From contig NZ_CP029693.1 of the NCBI RefSeq assembly GCF_003228315.1, positions 2,922,001 to 2,986,000 on the forward strand: DNA of 64,000 bases, given 5' to 3'. This document shows, piece after piece, positions 1 to 7,463 of the stretch. Positions within the stretch are counted from its first letter, which is position 1. The number at the start of each line of letters is the position of its first letter. The stretch comes from Pseudomonas putida (lineage in GTDB: Bacteria > Pseudomonadota > Gammaproteobacteria > Pseudomonadales > Pseudomonadaceae). The position numbers and the translations under genes were made by a program. The notes under the pieces were generated by a model that saw only the letters and a list, made by a program, of their open reading frames with translations, was not told where the DNA came from and made no database searches.

Positions 1-156
1 GAATGAGCATAGACAGGCATGGGGGCTAAGCAAGGCCACTAGTCGGCCAGTATCGAGGACAAAATCGGTTCAGCGGTTGGATCCAAAACCGCTCTAGGAC
101 GCGTGTTTGAGAATGGGAACGAAGACGGTGTCAGCCGTGGGGATGGGGTGAAGCGG

Positions 157-220
157 ATCGCGAGCAGGCTCGCTCCTGCAGGGCCACGGAAATCCTGTAG
201 GAGCGAGCCTGCTCGCGATG
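157..220. repeat. REP doublet, outward-facing short form
   Basis: Two inverted copies of the 23-nt REP core separated by a short spacer. The Cs of the tail (ctcctgcag) point inward, the reverse of most doublets here. It lies just after the stop of the OpuAC-type gene on the minus strand. Confidence 0.85.
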
Positions 221-248
221 GCTAACGATCGAACAGCACAGCACAGCA

Positions 249-1262
249 CTACAGGCTGGCACTCACCTTGCCCGCCACCTCCCCCGGCACCCAACCTTTC
301 CACACCTGCGGCTGTTCACGCAAAAACGCTTCGGCGACTTCCCGCGGCTTCTGCCGCTTTTCGCTCATCTGCCCCAACGTCTGGTTCAACAGATCGATCG
401 GCAGGTCGACCTTCTCGAAGAACGTCACCAGCTCCGGGTACTGCGCCTTGAAGGGTGCGGACACGCCGATGGCCAGGCTGGCCGGCATCGAGCGGGTACC
501 CCTCGGATTGGGGTTAGTGGCGTCGGCCAGGGTTTTCCAGGCGTCGGCGTCGAACGGCGGTTCTTCCAGCTTCACCAGTTTGAAGCGCCCCAACAGCGGC
601 GTTGGCGACCAGTAGTAGAACAGCACCGGCTTGCCGCGACGAATCGACGACGCCACCTCGGTATCCAGCGCCGCGCCGGAACCGGTGCGGAAGTTGACGA
701 AGCTCTGCGTCAGGCCGTAGGCCTTGAGCTTCTGGCTGTTGACGATTTCCGAGGTCCAGCCGGTGGGGCTGTTGAGGAAGCGCCCGCGGCTCGGATCCTC
801 GGGGTCGCGGAACACGTCCTTGTACTTGCTCAGGTCGGCCACGGATTTGAGCTCCGGCGCCAGCGGCTTGATGCCGCGCTCCGGGTCGCCCTTGATCACG
901 TACTCCGGCACCCACCATCCCTCGGTCGCGCCCTTGACCGTATCGCCAAGGCCGAACACCTTGCCCTCAGAGGCGGCCTTGACCCATGCCGGACTGCGCC
1001 CGGCCCACTCTTCGCCAATCACCTGAATGTCATTTTTGGCCAGCGCCGCTTCGAGGCTGACGGTGCTGCCCGGCAAGGTATCGGTGGGGTAGCCGTAACC
1101 TTTCTCGACGATCAGCCGCAGGATCTCGGTGATGAGATTGCCGCTTTCCCAGGTCAGGTCGCCAAAGTGGATGGGCGTCGTTTTTTCGCTTGCCGATGCC
1201 GGGCCGGCAATCAGGCTCAGGGCCAGCAGCGAACTGCCGAGCAGGGTTTTGATCGATCTCAT
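249..1262 (-). CDS. OpuAC-type quaternary-amine ABC substrate-binding protein
   Basis: This is a 337-residue periplasmic binding protein of the OpuAC family, which binds glycine betaine, choline or related quaternary amines and hands them to an ABC importer. A signal peptide ends near residue 24 (GPASA-SE). Aromatic clusters such as TEGWWVP and YYWSP are what the family uses to cage the ammonium group. The start at 1262 is preferred over an upstream in-frame ATG because it overlaps the stop of the upstream sigma-factor gene by 4 nt (ATGA), so the two are probably translationally coupled. No permease or ATPase gene lies beside it in the window. The ligand is inferred from the family only. Confidence 0.8.
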   Translation of the reverse strand: MRSIKTLLGSSLLALSLIAGPASASEKTTPIHFGDLTWESGNLITEILRLIVEKGYGYPTDTLPGSTVSLEAALAKNDIQVIGEEWAGRSPAWVKAASEGKVFGLGDTVKGATEGWWVPEYVIKGDPERGIKPLAPELKSVADLSKYKDVFRDPEDPSRGRFLNSPTGWTSEIVNSQKLKAYGLTQSFVNFRTGSGAALDTEVASSIRRGKPVLFYYWSPTPLLGRFKLVKLEEPPFDADAWKTLADATNPNPRGTRSMPASLAIGVSAPFKAQYPELVTFFEKVDLPIDLLNQTLGQMSEKRQKPREVAEAFLREQPQVWKGWVPGEVAGKVSASL

Positions 1263-1807
1263 GCGGACCTCTTGTTCTGTAGTGGGTTGTTCAGCCATTG
1301 ATTGGCGCTGTGCCGGGCGCACAGGGCCGTGGAACGGGTCATGTAGACGCTGACCGAACGCGGGGAAATGCCCAGTTCAGCGGCGATCTGCGGGTAGGTC
1401 AGGCCGTCGACCCGCGACAGCAGAAAGGTCGCCCTGACCTTGCCCGGCAGGCGCGCCAAGGTGCGGTCGAGGCCGTGCAGGGCCTGGGTCAGTTGCGCCA
1501 GTTCTTCGGGGGACGGTGCCGTGGGTTGATCAAGCTGTTGCAGTTGATCCAGGTGCCGGCGTTCCAGATCGCGGCGGCGCCACGACTCAAAGACCAGACG
1601 TCGGGCGATGGTGGTGAGCAAGGCGCGCGGTTCGCGGATCGATGTCAGGTCGGGCGTTTCGAGCAACTGCACGAAGGCATCGGCGGCGATGTCTTCGACG
1701 CTGCAAGCGTTGCCCAGGTATTGGCGCAAGCGGGCGCACAGCCAGGGGTAATGGGCGCGGAACAAGCCGCCCACGTCATTGCGATGGGAAAAGTCGGTGC
1801 CGGACAT
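1259..1807 (-). CDS. ECF (FecI-like) RNA polymerase sigma factor
   Basis: A 182-residue extracytoplasmic-function sigma factor. The N-terminal half resembles region 2 (SVEDIAADAFVQLLE, then a Trp/Arg-rich segment), and the C-terminal half has a region 4 helix-turn-helix (DGLTYPQIAAELGISPRSV). The ATG at 1807 is chosen because it begins the conserved part; an upstream in-frame start adds 20 unlikely residues. It overlaps the OpuAC-type gene by 4 nt. Iron-starvation sigma factors of this type normally precede a FecR anti-sigma gene and a TonB receptor; neither is present here. An AT-rich block lies upstream. Its target promoters are unknown. Confidence 0.82.
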   Translation of the reverse strand: MSGTDFSHRNDVGGLFRAHYPWLCARLRQYLGNACSVEDIAADAFVQLLETPDLTSIREPRALLTTIARRLVFESWRRRDLERRHLDQLQQLDQPTAPSPEELAQLTQALHGLDRTLARLPGKVRATFLLSRVDGLTYPQIAAELGISPRSVSVYMTRSTALCARHSANQWLNNPLQNKRSA

Positions 1808-1871
1808 AGAGGCTCCAAAGGTCAGGGTCGCTGAATGTCCGGTCGTCCGGTGGCGCGATCCTAGCAAGGAG

Positions 1872-1935
1872 CCTTATTCATTAATAATATTTAAAATTCA
1901 TTTTTATATTCGATTTAGGAATATTTATTTGTGTT
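1872..1935. promoter_or_regulatory. AT-rich upstream block of sigma-factor gene
   Basis: About 60 bp that is roughly 85 percent A+T inside a G+C-rich region, placed about 65-130 bp upstream of the sigma-factor start. It is a plausible promoter/UP-element or MvaT-type silencer target. No specific box was identified. Confidence 0.4.
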
Positions 1936-1950
1936 GTCTGGCAGATTGCT

Positions 1951-2013
1951 TTCGCGAGCAGGCTCGCTCCCACAGGTCCGCGGATATTCTGTGGGAGCGA
2001 GCCTGCTCGCGAA
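1951..2013. repeat. REP doublet, outward-facing short form
   Basis: Same arrangement as the doublet at 157-220 but with the cccacag variant of the core. It separates the sigma-factor promoter region from the 3' end of the PhnD-like gene. Confidence 0.85.
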
Positions 2014-2023
2014 TGGTCTTCAG

Positions 2024-2815
2024 TCAACGCAAAAGCCCATAACCCGACGCTTGCGCCTGTAGTTGATAATCCAGAACGATCTGGTAGTCGCTTTCGTCGG
2101 CCGCCAACACCTCTTGCAAACCAAGCACCTGCGCCACCTCCGGCAGATCTCCCAGCGTCTCATTCATCACCCGCCGAATCTCTTGTGCTTGCTCATCGCT
2201 CAGACTTGCAGCGGTGATGTACGGCAATGTCGGGCTCAAGGCACTGCGCTCGACCACCCGCAACCCTTGCACCTCCTCTGCCGCCTCACGCGCCAGATAG
2301 GCGAAGGTCACGCTGTCGATGGCCGCCAGATCGGCCCGATCCTCGCGCAACCAGCGCAGGCTTTCGCGGTGGCTGCCGCTGATGCCGACCTGGGCGAAGA
2401 ATCGACCGTCCCGATGCAAAGGCGCCAGGCGATGACGCAACAGGTTCATGCCGCTGTTGGAATCCTCGCCGTTAATCACGCCCCGGCTGCCATGAAAGTC
2501 CGCCAGGGTCCTGCGCGGATCATCGGCACGACTCAGGATCAGGCTGCAATGGTTGCCGGCGCTGCTGTCCGGCAGTTCATAGCGCGGGCGCCCCAGCACC
2601 CGGACCTTGCCGCGCAGCGCGGTCATCAGTGGGTAGCCGCAGGTTTGCGTCAGCAGCAAGTTCGGTGACAGCCAGAGGTCCATCAGGGACAAACCCTCGG
2701 CGTCGCGGCGTGTGGCGCCCAGTCGCTCGAGGATGAGCGCCAGCCAGCGTTCGTTGGCCTGGCGAATGGGTTCGGGGGCGACGTACATCAGCAGTTCGGC
2801 GAGGTGTTGAGTCAT
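2024..2815 (-). CDS. PhnD/SsuA-family substrate-binding-like protein, no signal peptide
   Basis: A 263-residue protein with the fold signature of the phosphate/phosphonate periplasmic binding family (PhnD-like; LPDSSAGNHCSL and DFHGSRGVINGEDSNSG regions). The N-terminus begins MTQHLAELLMYVAPEP and shows no hydrophobic signal peptide, so it may act in the cytoplasm rather than serve an importer. No phn permease, ATPase or lyase genes adjoin it. The start at 2815 is chosen over an in-frame ATG seven codons earlier because it fits the family start better; both are possible. The ligand cannot be told from the sequence. Confidence 0.7.
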   Translation of the reverse strand: MTQHLAELLMYVAPEPIRQANERWLALILERLGATRRDAEGLSLMDLWLSPNLLLTQTCGYPLMTALRGKVRVLGRPRYELPDSSAGNHCSLILSRADDPRRTLADFHGSRGVINGEDSNSGMNLLRHRLAPLHRDGRFFAQVGISGSHRESLRWLREDRADLAAIDSVTFAYLAREAAEEVQGLRVVERSALSPTLPYITAASLSDEQAQEIRRVMNETLGDLPEVAQVLGLQEVLAADESDYQIVLDYQLQAQASGYGLLR

Positions 2816-2840
2816 CAAAAACCTTCCATACAACAATGAT

Positions 2841-2938
2841 CCCCTGTAGGAGCGAGCCTGCTCGCGATAGCGTCGTGTCAGACAAAAGTGATGTCGACTG
2901 ATTGGCCGCCATCGCGAGCAGGCTCGCTCCTACAGGGG
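2841..2938. repeat. REP doublet (REPIN), spacer class B
   Basis: Inward-facing pair in which tgtaggagcg... and ...cgctcctaca flank a spacer with the gtgtcag/gtcgactg signature. It sits between the PhnD-like gene promoter and the desaturase stop. Confidence 0.88.
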
Positions 2939-2951
2939 AATGTGTTCGCAA

Positions 2952-3893
2952 TCAGTGAAATGGATGCCGCGGGCTGTCGATTGCCTTCACGCCATTCTCG
3001 CGCCACAACTGCCCATACCCCCGCACCAGAAACCCGCCACTGCGCGCCAGCCACTGCTCGCGTCGATCACGGTAGGCACGTGGCAAGTCGTACCAGGGCA
3101 ACCCCGGCAAATCGTGATGCACCAGATGCAGGTTGAGGTTGAGGAACAACCAGCGCCAGGGCCATGCCGCTTCGTTGAGCACGGTGCGCTGCTGGGGCTC
3201 GGCGTGGGGGCGGTGTTCATAGTAGGAGCGGATCATCGCAATCGACAGCGCCGGCACGCTGATCAGCAGCAGGTAATGCCACACCGGCACCACGCTGTAG
3301 CGTGCGATGAACAGCAGCATCAACAGGGTCAGCGCGCCATGACTGAGCCACATCAGCCACGCCTGACGATCACCGGCTTTCAGCCGCTGCAGTTCCTCCC
3401 GGGCCAGCCCCAGCAAGGCCAGCGGTGCACCGATGGCGAAGCGCCCGAGCACGGTTTTGTTCAGCCAGTGCAGACCCTGTTCGAACAGCGAACTGCCCTG
3501 CCATTGTTCGCGGCTCAGATAGCGGCTTTCCGGATCGCGACCGGGGAGGGTCAGGTCTTCGTCACGGTGATGCAGCAGATGACTGTCGCGATACAGCGTG
3601 TAGGGATACCACACGGCGAACGGCGCGTAGCCGAGGACTTTGTTCAGTGCGGTCCAGCGGGTCGGGTGGCCATGCAGCAATTCGTGCTGTAGCGACAGCC
3701 AGAGCACCACCACGGGAATCAATAAAAGGGTGCTCCACCACAGGCCCAGTTTGTGGCTGTTCAGAATGATGGCGAACCAGGCGCTGTAGACGCCAATCAA
3801 AAGCAACCAGGTCGGCCACTCGGTGCGGGCGGTCAGGCGTTGGCGCAGGGCTTCGATTTCTGTGCGGTGGGCGTCATCGAAATAATGGGGCAT
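2952..3893 (-). CDS. membrane fatty acid desaturase
   Basis: A 313-residue integral membrane di-iron desaturase/hydroxylase of the FA_desaturase family. The histidine boxes are visible: HELLHGH at residues 70-76, HLLHH at 105-109 and HLVHHD near the C-terminus. Hydrophobic stretches lie at about 29-65 and in the middle of the protein. The ATG at 3893 (MPHYFDD) is used because it starts the conserved region; the upstream in-frame ATG adds 13 unlikely residues. It probably acts on membrane lipid acyl chains or a related alkyl substrate. The exact substrate is not deducible, and the gene stands alone. Confidence 0.82.
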   Translation of the reverse strand: MPHYFDDAHRTEIEALRQRLTARTEWPTWLLLIGVYSAWFAIILNSHKLGLWWSTLLLIPVVVLWLSLQHELLHGHPTRWTALNKVLGYAPFAVWYPYTLYRDSHLLHHRDEDLTLPGRDPESRYLSREQWQGSSLFEQGLHWLNKTVLGRFAIGAPLALLGLAREELQRLKAGDRQAWLMWLSHGALTLLMLLFIARYSVVPVWHYLLLISVPALSIAMIRSYYEHRPHAEPQQRTVLNEAAWPWRWLFLNLNLHLVHHDLPGLPWYDLPRAYRDRREQWLARSGGFLVRGYGQLWRENGVKAIDSPRHPFH

Positions 3894-3979
3894 GGCGTTG
3901 CTCGGATCGGGGACCAGTCCCCTTCTGTGCAACGACGCCGGGATTTCTTGCAGATTATTTTGCTTAAACGCTGATCAAC

Positions 3980-4056
3980 GTAGGAGCTGCCGCAGGCTGC
4001 GATCTTTTGATCTTGATTTTAAAGATCAAAAGATCGCAGCCTGCGGCAGCTCCTAC
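3980..4056. repeat. second-family REP hairpin, 35-bp perfect arms
   Basis: A perfect inverted repeat: two 35-nt arms, each containing gctgccgcaggctgcgatc, around a 7-nt AT-rich loop. The core differs from all other REPs in the window, so it belongs to a second REP family of fluorescent pseudomonads. It lies just downstream of the 36-residue ORF on the minus strand. Confidence 0.85.
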
Positions 4057-4069
4057 AGGGGAACGAGGC

Positions 4070-4180
4070 TCAATGGCCGAATACGTTCAGTTTCTTGGCC
4101 TTCTTATCGGCGCGCTTTTCAATGGCGGTTTTTGCCGGTTTTTTCTTCAGCTCTTTTTTTGCTTCCATACCTTTGGACAT
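4070..4180 (-). CDS. small Lys/Ala-rich protein, 36 residues
   Basis: An ORF of 36 codons reading MSKGMEAKKELKKKPAKT and ending KKLNVFGH. About 39 percent of its residues are lysine. A good ribosome-binding site (GGAG) lies 8 nt before the ATG. Similar tiny basic proteins are found across Pseudomonas without assigned function; that statement rests on memory, not a search. It has no membrane segment or cysteine. Composition suggests nucleic-acid or ribosome contact, but this is only inference. It is transcribed divergently from the acetyltransferase gene, with about 100 bp between them. Confidence 0.6.
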   Translation of the reverse strand: MSKGMEAKKELKKKPAKTAIEKRADKKAKKLNVFGH

Positions 4181-4282
4181 GATGCGTACTCCACTCGTGA
4201 GGGATGTGACATCAGGTATACACCTATCCCGGCGTGCGCGTTCTTTTATAATCGCGCGCTTGCCCTCCAACAGTTTAGTCCC

Positions 4283-4699
4283 ATGCCCGATACCCGTTAC
4301 ACCCGGCTCGACGAGCCGCTCTGGCCGTTGATGAACAAGTTCTATCGCGCCCACCAGTCATCGATGAAAGCCGTGCGCGACGCGCAGTTGTGGGTCGCCC
4401 GGCGAGACGAGATCGTCGCGGCGCTGTGCCTGCGTCCAGTGGCCGGAGGGCATTGGCTGACCGGGTTGTTCGTCGATCCGGCCTGTCGTGAACAGGGTGT
4501 CGCCGCTGCGTTGATCGCTGAGGCGGTGAAGGGAGTCGAGTTGCCGGTGTGGCTGTTCTGCCATCCGGACCTGCGCGGGTTCTATGAGCGGCGCGGCTTC
4601 ACCTTCAATCCGCCGATGCCTTACGCCATGGTCGAGCGTTTGAGCCGTTATGCGCGCAGCAAACCGATGATTGCCATGGGTCTGGCACCCAAAACCTGA
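4283..4699 (+). CDS. GNAT-family N-acetyltransferase
   Basis: A 138-residue protein with the GCN5-related acetyltransferase pattern: LTGLFVDPACREQGVAAALI (acetyl-CoA binding, R/Q-x-x-G-x-A variant) at about residues 59-78 and FYERRGF near residue 100. The reading frame extends further upstream, but that part overlaps the divergent small gene region and lacks family similarity, so MPDTRY at 4283 is taken as the start. Substrate unknown. It converges on def across a 97-nt perfect hairpin. Confidence 0.75.
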   Translation: MPDTRYTRLDEPLWPLMNKFYRAHQSSMKAVRDAQLWVARRDEIVAALCLRPVAGGHWLTGLFVDPACREQGVAAALIAEAVKGVELPVWLFCHPDLRGFYERRGFTFNPPMPYAMVERLSRYARSKPMIAMGLAPKT

Positions 4700-4711
4700 A
4701 CGCCGCATAAC

Positions 4712-4808
4712 CCCTGTAGGAGCCGAGCTTGCTCGCGATAGCGGAGTGTCAGTCACATCAAAGCTGACTGACACTCCGCTATCGCGAGCAAGCTCGGCTC
4801 CTACAGGG
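4712..4808. repeat. REP doublet as perfect 44-bp hairpin
   Basis: Both arms match over 44 nt with a 9-nt loop (catcaaagc), giving an exact inverted repeat of 97 nt. The core is the gagccgagcttgctcgcg variant. It lies between two convergent genes and could terminate transcription from both sides. Confidence 0.9.
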
Positions 4809-4833
4809 ATTTGTGGTGTTTTTTTGAAAGGGG

Positions 4834-5373
4834 TCAGTCGTCGGCGTTGGGGTCAAGGTCGGGGAACATCACCTCGGTAAACCCGAACTTGCTGAAATCG
4901 GTAATGCGTGACGGGTACAAACGGCCGATCAGGTGATCGCATTCATGCTGCACCACCCGCGCATGGAATCCCGAGGCGATCCGCACGATCGGCTCACCCT
5001 TGGGGTCGACACCTTCGTAACGGATCTGCTGATAGCGATCCACCGCACCGCGCAGGCCGGGCACCGACAGGCAACCTTCGAAACCCTCTTCCATGATCGG
5101 GCTCAGCGGCGTGATCAGAGGGTTGATCAGGATTGTCTGCGGCACGGCTTCAGCGTCCGGGTAGCGCTCGCTGTGCTCGAAACCGAAGATCACCAGTTGC
5201 AGGTCGACACCGATCTGCGGCGCGGCCAGGCCGACGCCGCCGACGCTTTCCATGGTCTGGAACATGTCATCGATCAGTTGCCACAACTCAGGGCTGTCGA
5301 ACATTTCGGCAGGCACTGGCGGGGCGATGCGCAGCAGGCGCTCGTCGCCCATTTTCAGGATTTCACGGATCAT
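4834..5373 (-). CDS. def: peptide deformylase
   Basis: A 179-residue polypeptide deformylase, which removes the formyl group from N-formylmethionine of new proteins in the cytoplasm. All three metal-site motifs are present: [15 protein letters not shown] and HECDH (motifs 1-3 of the family). Its length fits the second, accessory deformylase that pseudomonads carry in addition to the fmt-linked copy. The start ATG at 5373 overlaps the stop of the upstream yihY-type gene by 4 nt, so translation is probably coupled. A long hairpin follows the stop. Confidence 0.93.
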   Translation of the reverse strand: MIREILKMGDERLLRIAPPVPAEMFDSPELWQLIDDMFQTMESVGGVGLAAPQIGVDLQLVIFGFEHSERYPDAEAVPQTILINPLITPLSPIMEEGFEGCLSVPGLRGAVDRYQQIRYEGVDPKGEPIVRIASGFHARVVQHECDHLIGRLYPSRITDFSKFGFTEVMFPDLDPNADD

Positions 5374-6344
5374 TTGATGACTTCGTCAGTGGGTGGTTTG
5401 ACCGAGTGATCGCGGCCCAGGCCGGACACGTGGTGTTTTTCTTCATGCTGCCCTTCAGGATCAGTACCGTGCTCGCCGGGGACTTTCTCGCCAGGGTCCT
5501 TGCCCTCGCGGGACATGTGCTCGATCACCGCATTCATCTCTGCGCCGAGCAGCAGCACGGCGGCGGAAATGTAGAAGTACAAGAGCAGCACGATGATCGC
5601 GCCGATACTGCCATACATGGCGTTGTAGTTGGCGAACTCCTTGACGTACAGGCCGAAGCCCAGGGACGCGATGATCCACACCACCACCGCCAGCACCGAA
5701 CCCGGGGTGATGAAGCGAAATTCCTGTTTGACGTCGGGCATCACGTAATAGATCAGCGCCACGGCGACCATCAGCAGGATCACGATCGCCGGCCAGCGGG
5801 CGATGGACCATAGGGTAACGATGAAATATTCGAGACCGACCTGCTCGGCGATCCAGCCCATCACCTGTGGCCCGAGCACCATCAGCGCGGCGGCCACCAA
5901 GAGCATGCCGGCGATGCCGACGGTGTAGATGATCGACAGCGGAAAACGCTTCCAGGCGGGACGTCCCTCGACCACGTCGTAGGCCGCGTTCATCGCACTC
6001 ATCATCAGCCGTACGCCTGCCGAGGCCGTCCACAGGGCAATCACGATACCCACCGACAACAGGCCGCCCTTGGACTGCTGGAGCTGGTCGATGACGGGGT
6101 TGACCTGCTCCAGGGCTTGGGGCGGCAGCACCAGTTCCGATTGCAGGCGCAGCCAGGTGAAGAAGTCCGGTAGATGCAGGAAGCCGATCAGGGCGATCAG
6201 GAACAGGATGAAGGGAAACAGCGAAAACAGCATTTGATAGGCCAGCGCCGAGGCATAGGTCGACATCTCGTCTTCGACGAATTCGGTGACCATGCGCATC
6301 ATCACACGGTGCAGGGGCAGGCCTCTCATGTCCGGGAAAATCAT
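5370..6344 (-). CDS. YihY/BrkB-family inner membrane protein
   Basis: A 324-residue membrane protein of the YihY/virulence factor BrkB family, with about six hydrophobic segments, for example [18 protein letters not shown] stretches, [12 protein letters not shown] and [17 protein letters not shown]. The C-terminal tail is polar and charged. The function of the family is unsettled; the old RNase BN assignment is not valid. The third in-frame ATG (MIFPDMRG, 6344) is preferred as start. The stop overlaps the def start by 4 nt, so the two form an operon. Confidence 0.82.
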   Translation of the reverse strand: MIFPDMRGLPLHRVMMRMVTEFVEDEMSTYASALAYQMLFSLFPFILFLIALIGFLHLPDFFTWLRLQSELVLPPQALEQVNPVIDQLQQSKGGLLSVGIVIALWTASAGVRLMMSAMNAAYDVVEGRPAWKRFPLSIIYTVGIAGMLLVAAALMVLGPQVMGWIAEQVGLEYFIVTLWSIARWPAIVILLMVAVALIYYVMPDVKQEFRFITPGSVLAVVVWIIASLGFGLYVKEFANYNAMYGSIGAIIVLLLYFYISAAVLLLGAEMNAVIEHMSREGKDPGEKVPGEHGTDPEGQHEEKHHVSGLGRDHSVKPPTDEVIK

Positions 6345-6469
6345 TCGCGTCTCCATTCGCCGCATGCAGTGTTGGGTGGAAGTCTTGGCGACTCAGGGGC
6401 CGTTTTCTTACATCAAGTTAGCCTACCTGGCGACTTTGAAACAATTTCGTCGCTCAAGTTCAGGCTGAC

Positions 6470-6496
6470 ACAAAAACGGCCATCCGTGGATGGCCG
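6470..6496 (-). terminator. intrinsic terminator of csbD-type gene
   Basis: The stem ggccatcc/ggatggcc with a 2-nt loop is followed on the minus strand by gtttttgt. It lies 26 nt after the CsbD stop. Confidence 0.75.
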
Positions 6497-6521
6497 CCGC
6501 GTGTTTTCGTCAAAGCCCGGA

Positions 6522-6713
6522 TCAAGCCTTGTCGATGCCTTTTTTCAGTGCGTCCTTGGCTTTGCCGACCGCTTGCTGGGCCTCGCCTTTCTTTTCCTGC
6601 ATCACGCCTTCGGCGCGCATTTTGTCGTTGCCGGTGGCCTTGCCGACGCCTTGCTTGACGTTGCCGACCGCTTCGTTGGCCATGCCTTTCACTTTATCGC
6701 CCGTGCTGCCCAT
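6522..6713 (-). CDS. CsbD-family stress protein
   Basis: A 63-residue hydrophilic protein of the CsbD family with the typical repeats of Gly/Lys/Ala/Glu ([20 protein letters not shown]). In other bacteria family members are general-stress proteins of unknown mechanism, often induced by osmotic, heat or stationary stress. AGGAG lies 7 nt before the ATG. The gene is monocistronic with its own terminator. Confidence 0.85.
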   Translation of the reverse strand: MGSTGDKVKGMANEAVGNVKQGVGKATGNDKMRAEGVMQEKKGEAQQAVGKAKDALKKGIDKA

Positions 6714-6915
6714 GATGATTCTCCTGCGTCGCTTTCAAAGGGAGGAAAGTCGTTACACAGGGTTGACCGGAGGCTTTTGCGGGGAGTTTCATTTATTTTC
6801 AGCGCGTCATTTCATCGCTCCAGGCAGGTTGGGCTTTATGTTTGCCCGGCAACCCCCGAGAATGCGCCACGTATCGGCGCCATGACGCTGAAGATCCAAC
6901 CCCCGCAGGAATGTT

Positions 6916-7293
6916 ATGAAACTCGATAAAAAGCAGGCCATTGCCCGCAGAAACCAGGAACTTGGCGGTGCCGTGCTGGGCGTCAACAACTGCCATTTCA
7001 CCGAATTGAACCGCAACCGCAACATCTGGTGGTTCGACATCCCGGTGTCGCGCCTGGCCGTCGGTCAGTACGAGTGGATTCACCTGCTGATGCACACCCC
7101 GGCCACCGACGAACTGCTGCACCTTAAAGTGCCGACGGTGTTCCTGCGCGAGAAACTCGAAGGCCTGGTGGTGCGCAACCAGGGCAAGCGCAAGGCGGCC
7201 CTGAGCCTGGAACTGAGCGCCGACAAGGACTCCTGGCTGCAGGACATGCGCCCGGCGGGTACCAACGTCAATTTCGCGCCGTTTCGGCAATAA
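6916..7293 (+). CDS. conserved hypothetical protein, 125 residues
   Basis: A 125-residue soluble protein beginning MKLDKKQAIARRNQELGG, with no signal peptide and no recognisable catalytic motif. The frame is well formed, has codon use like its neighbours, and a ribosome-binding site (AGGA) before the ATG. I recognise similar proteins only as a Pseudomonas hypothetical family. It contains many Asn/Trp residues early (NRNRNIWWFD), which may mark a small beta-rich fold. It stands alone, convergent with fadD1. Confidence 0.7.
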   Translation: MKLDKKQAIARRNQELGGAVLGVNNCHFTELNRNRNIWWFDIPVSRLAVGQYEWIHLLMHTPATDELLHLKVPTVFLREKLEGLVVRNQGKRKAALSLELSADKDSWLQDMRPAGTNVNFAPFRQ

Positions 7294-7301
7294 CCCCCTT
7301 T

Positions 7302-7405
7302 CCTGTAGGAGCGAGCCTGCTCGCGATGGACGTCAACGATGACGCGGGCTGCCTGGATGCCCGCGTTGCCGGGACCTTCTTCGCGAGCAGGCTCGCTCCT
7401 ACAGA
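7302..7405. repeat. REP doublet (REPIN), spacer class A
   Basis: Inward-facing cores around a spacer containing gacgtcaacgatgacgc. It follows the stop of the 125-residue protein and precedes the fadD1 terminator. Confidence 0.88.
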
Positions 7406-7428
7406 GGGCCGGTTTTTCCAGCCGACCA

Positions 7429-7461
7429 ACAAAAAGCCCCGCATCGGCGGGGCTTTTTGTT
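7429..7461. terminator. bidirectional intrinsic terminator at fadD1 end
   Basis: The stem agccccg/cggggct is flanked by A5 on one side and T5 on the other. It lies 2 nt beyond the fadD1 stop and can serve both convergent transcripts. Confidence 0.85.
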
Positions 7462-7463
7462 GA

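Noticed and set aside
72..93. agcggtt/aaccgct inverted repeat near the window edge
   Set aside because: Short stem without T-run, and the flanking gene to the left is outside the window, so no role can be argued.
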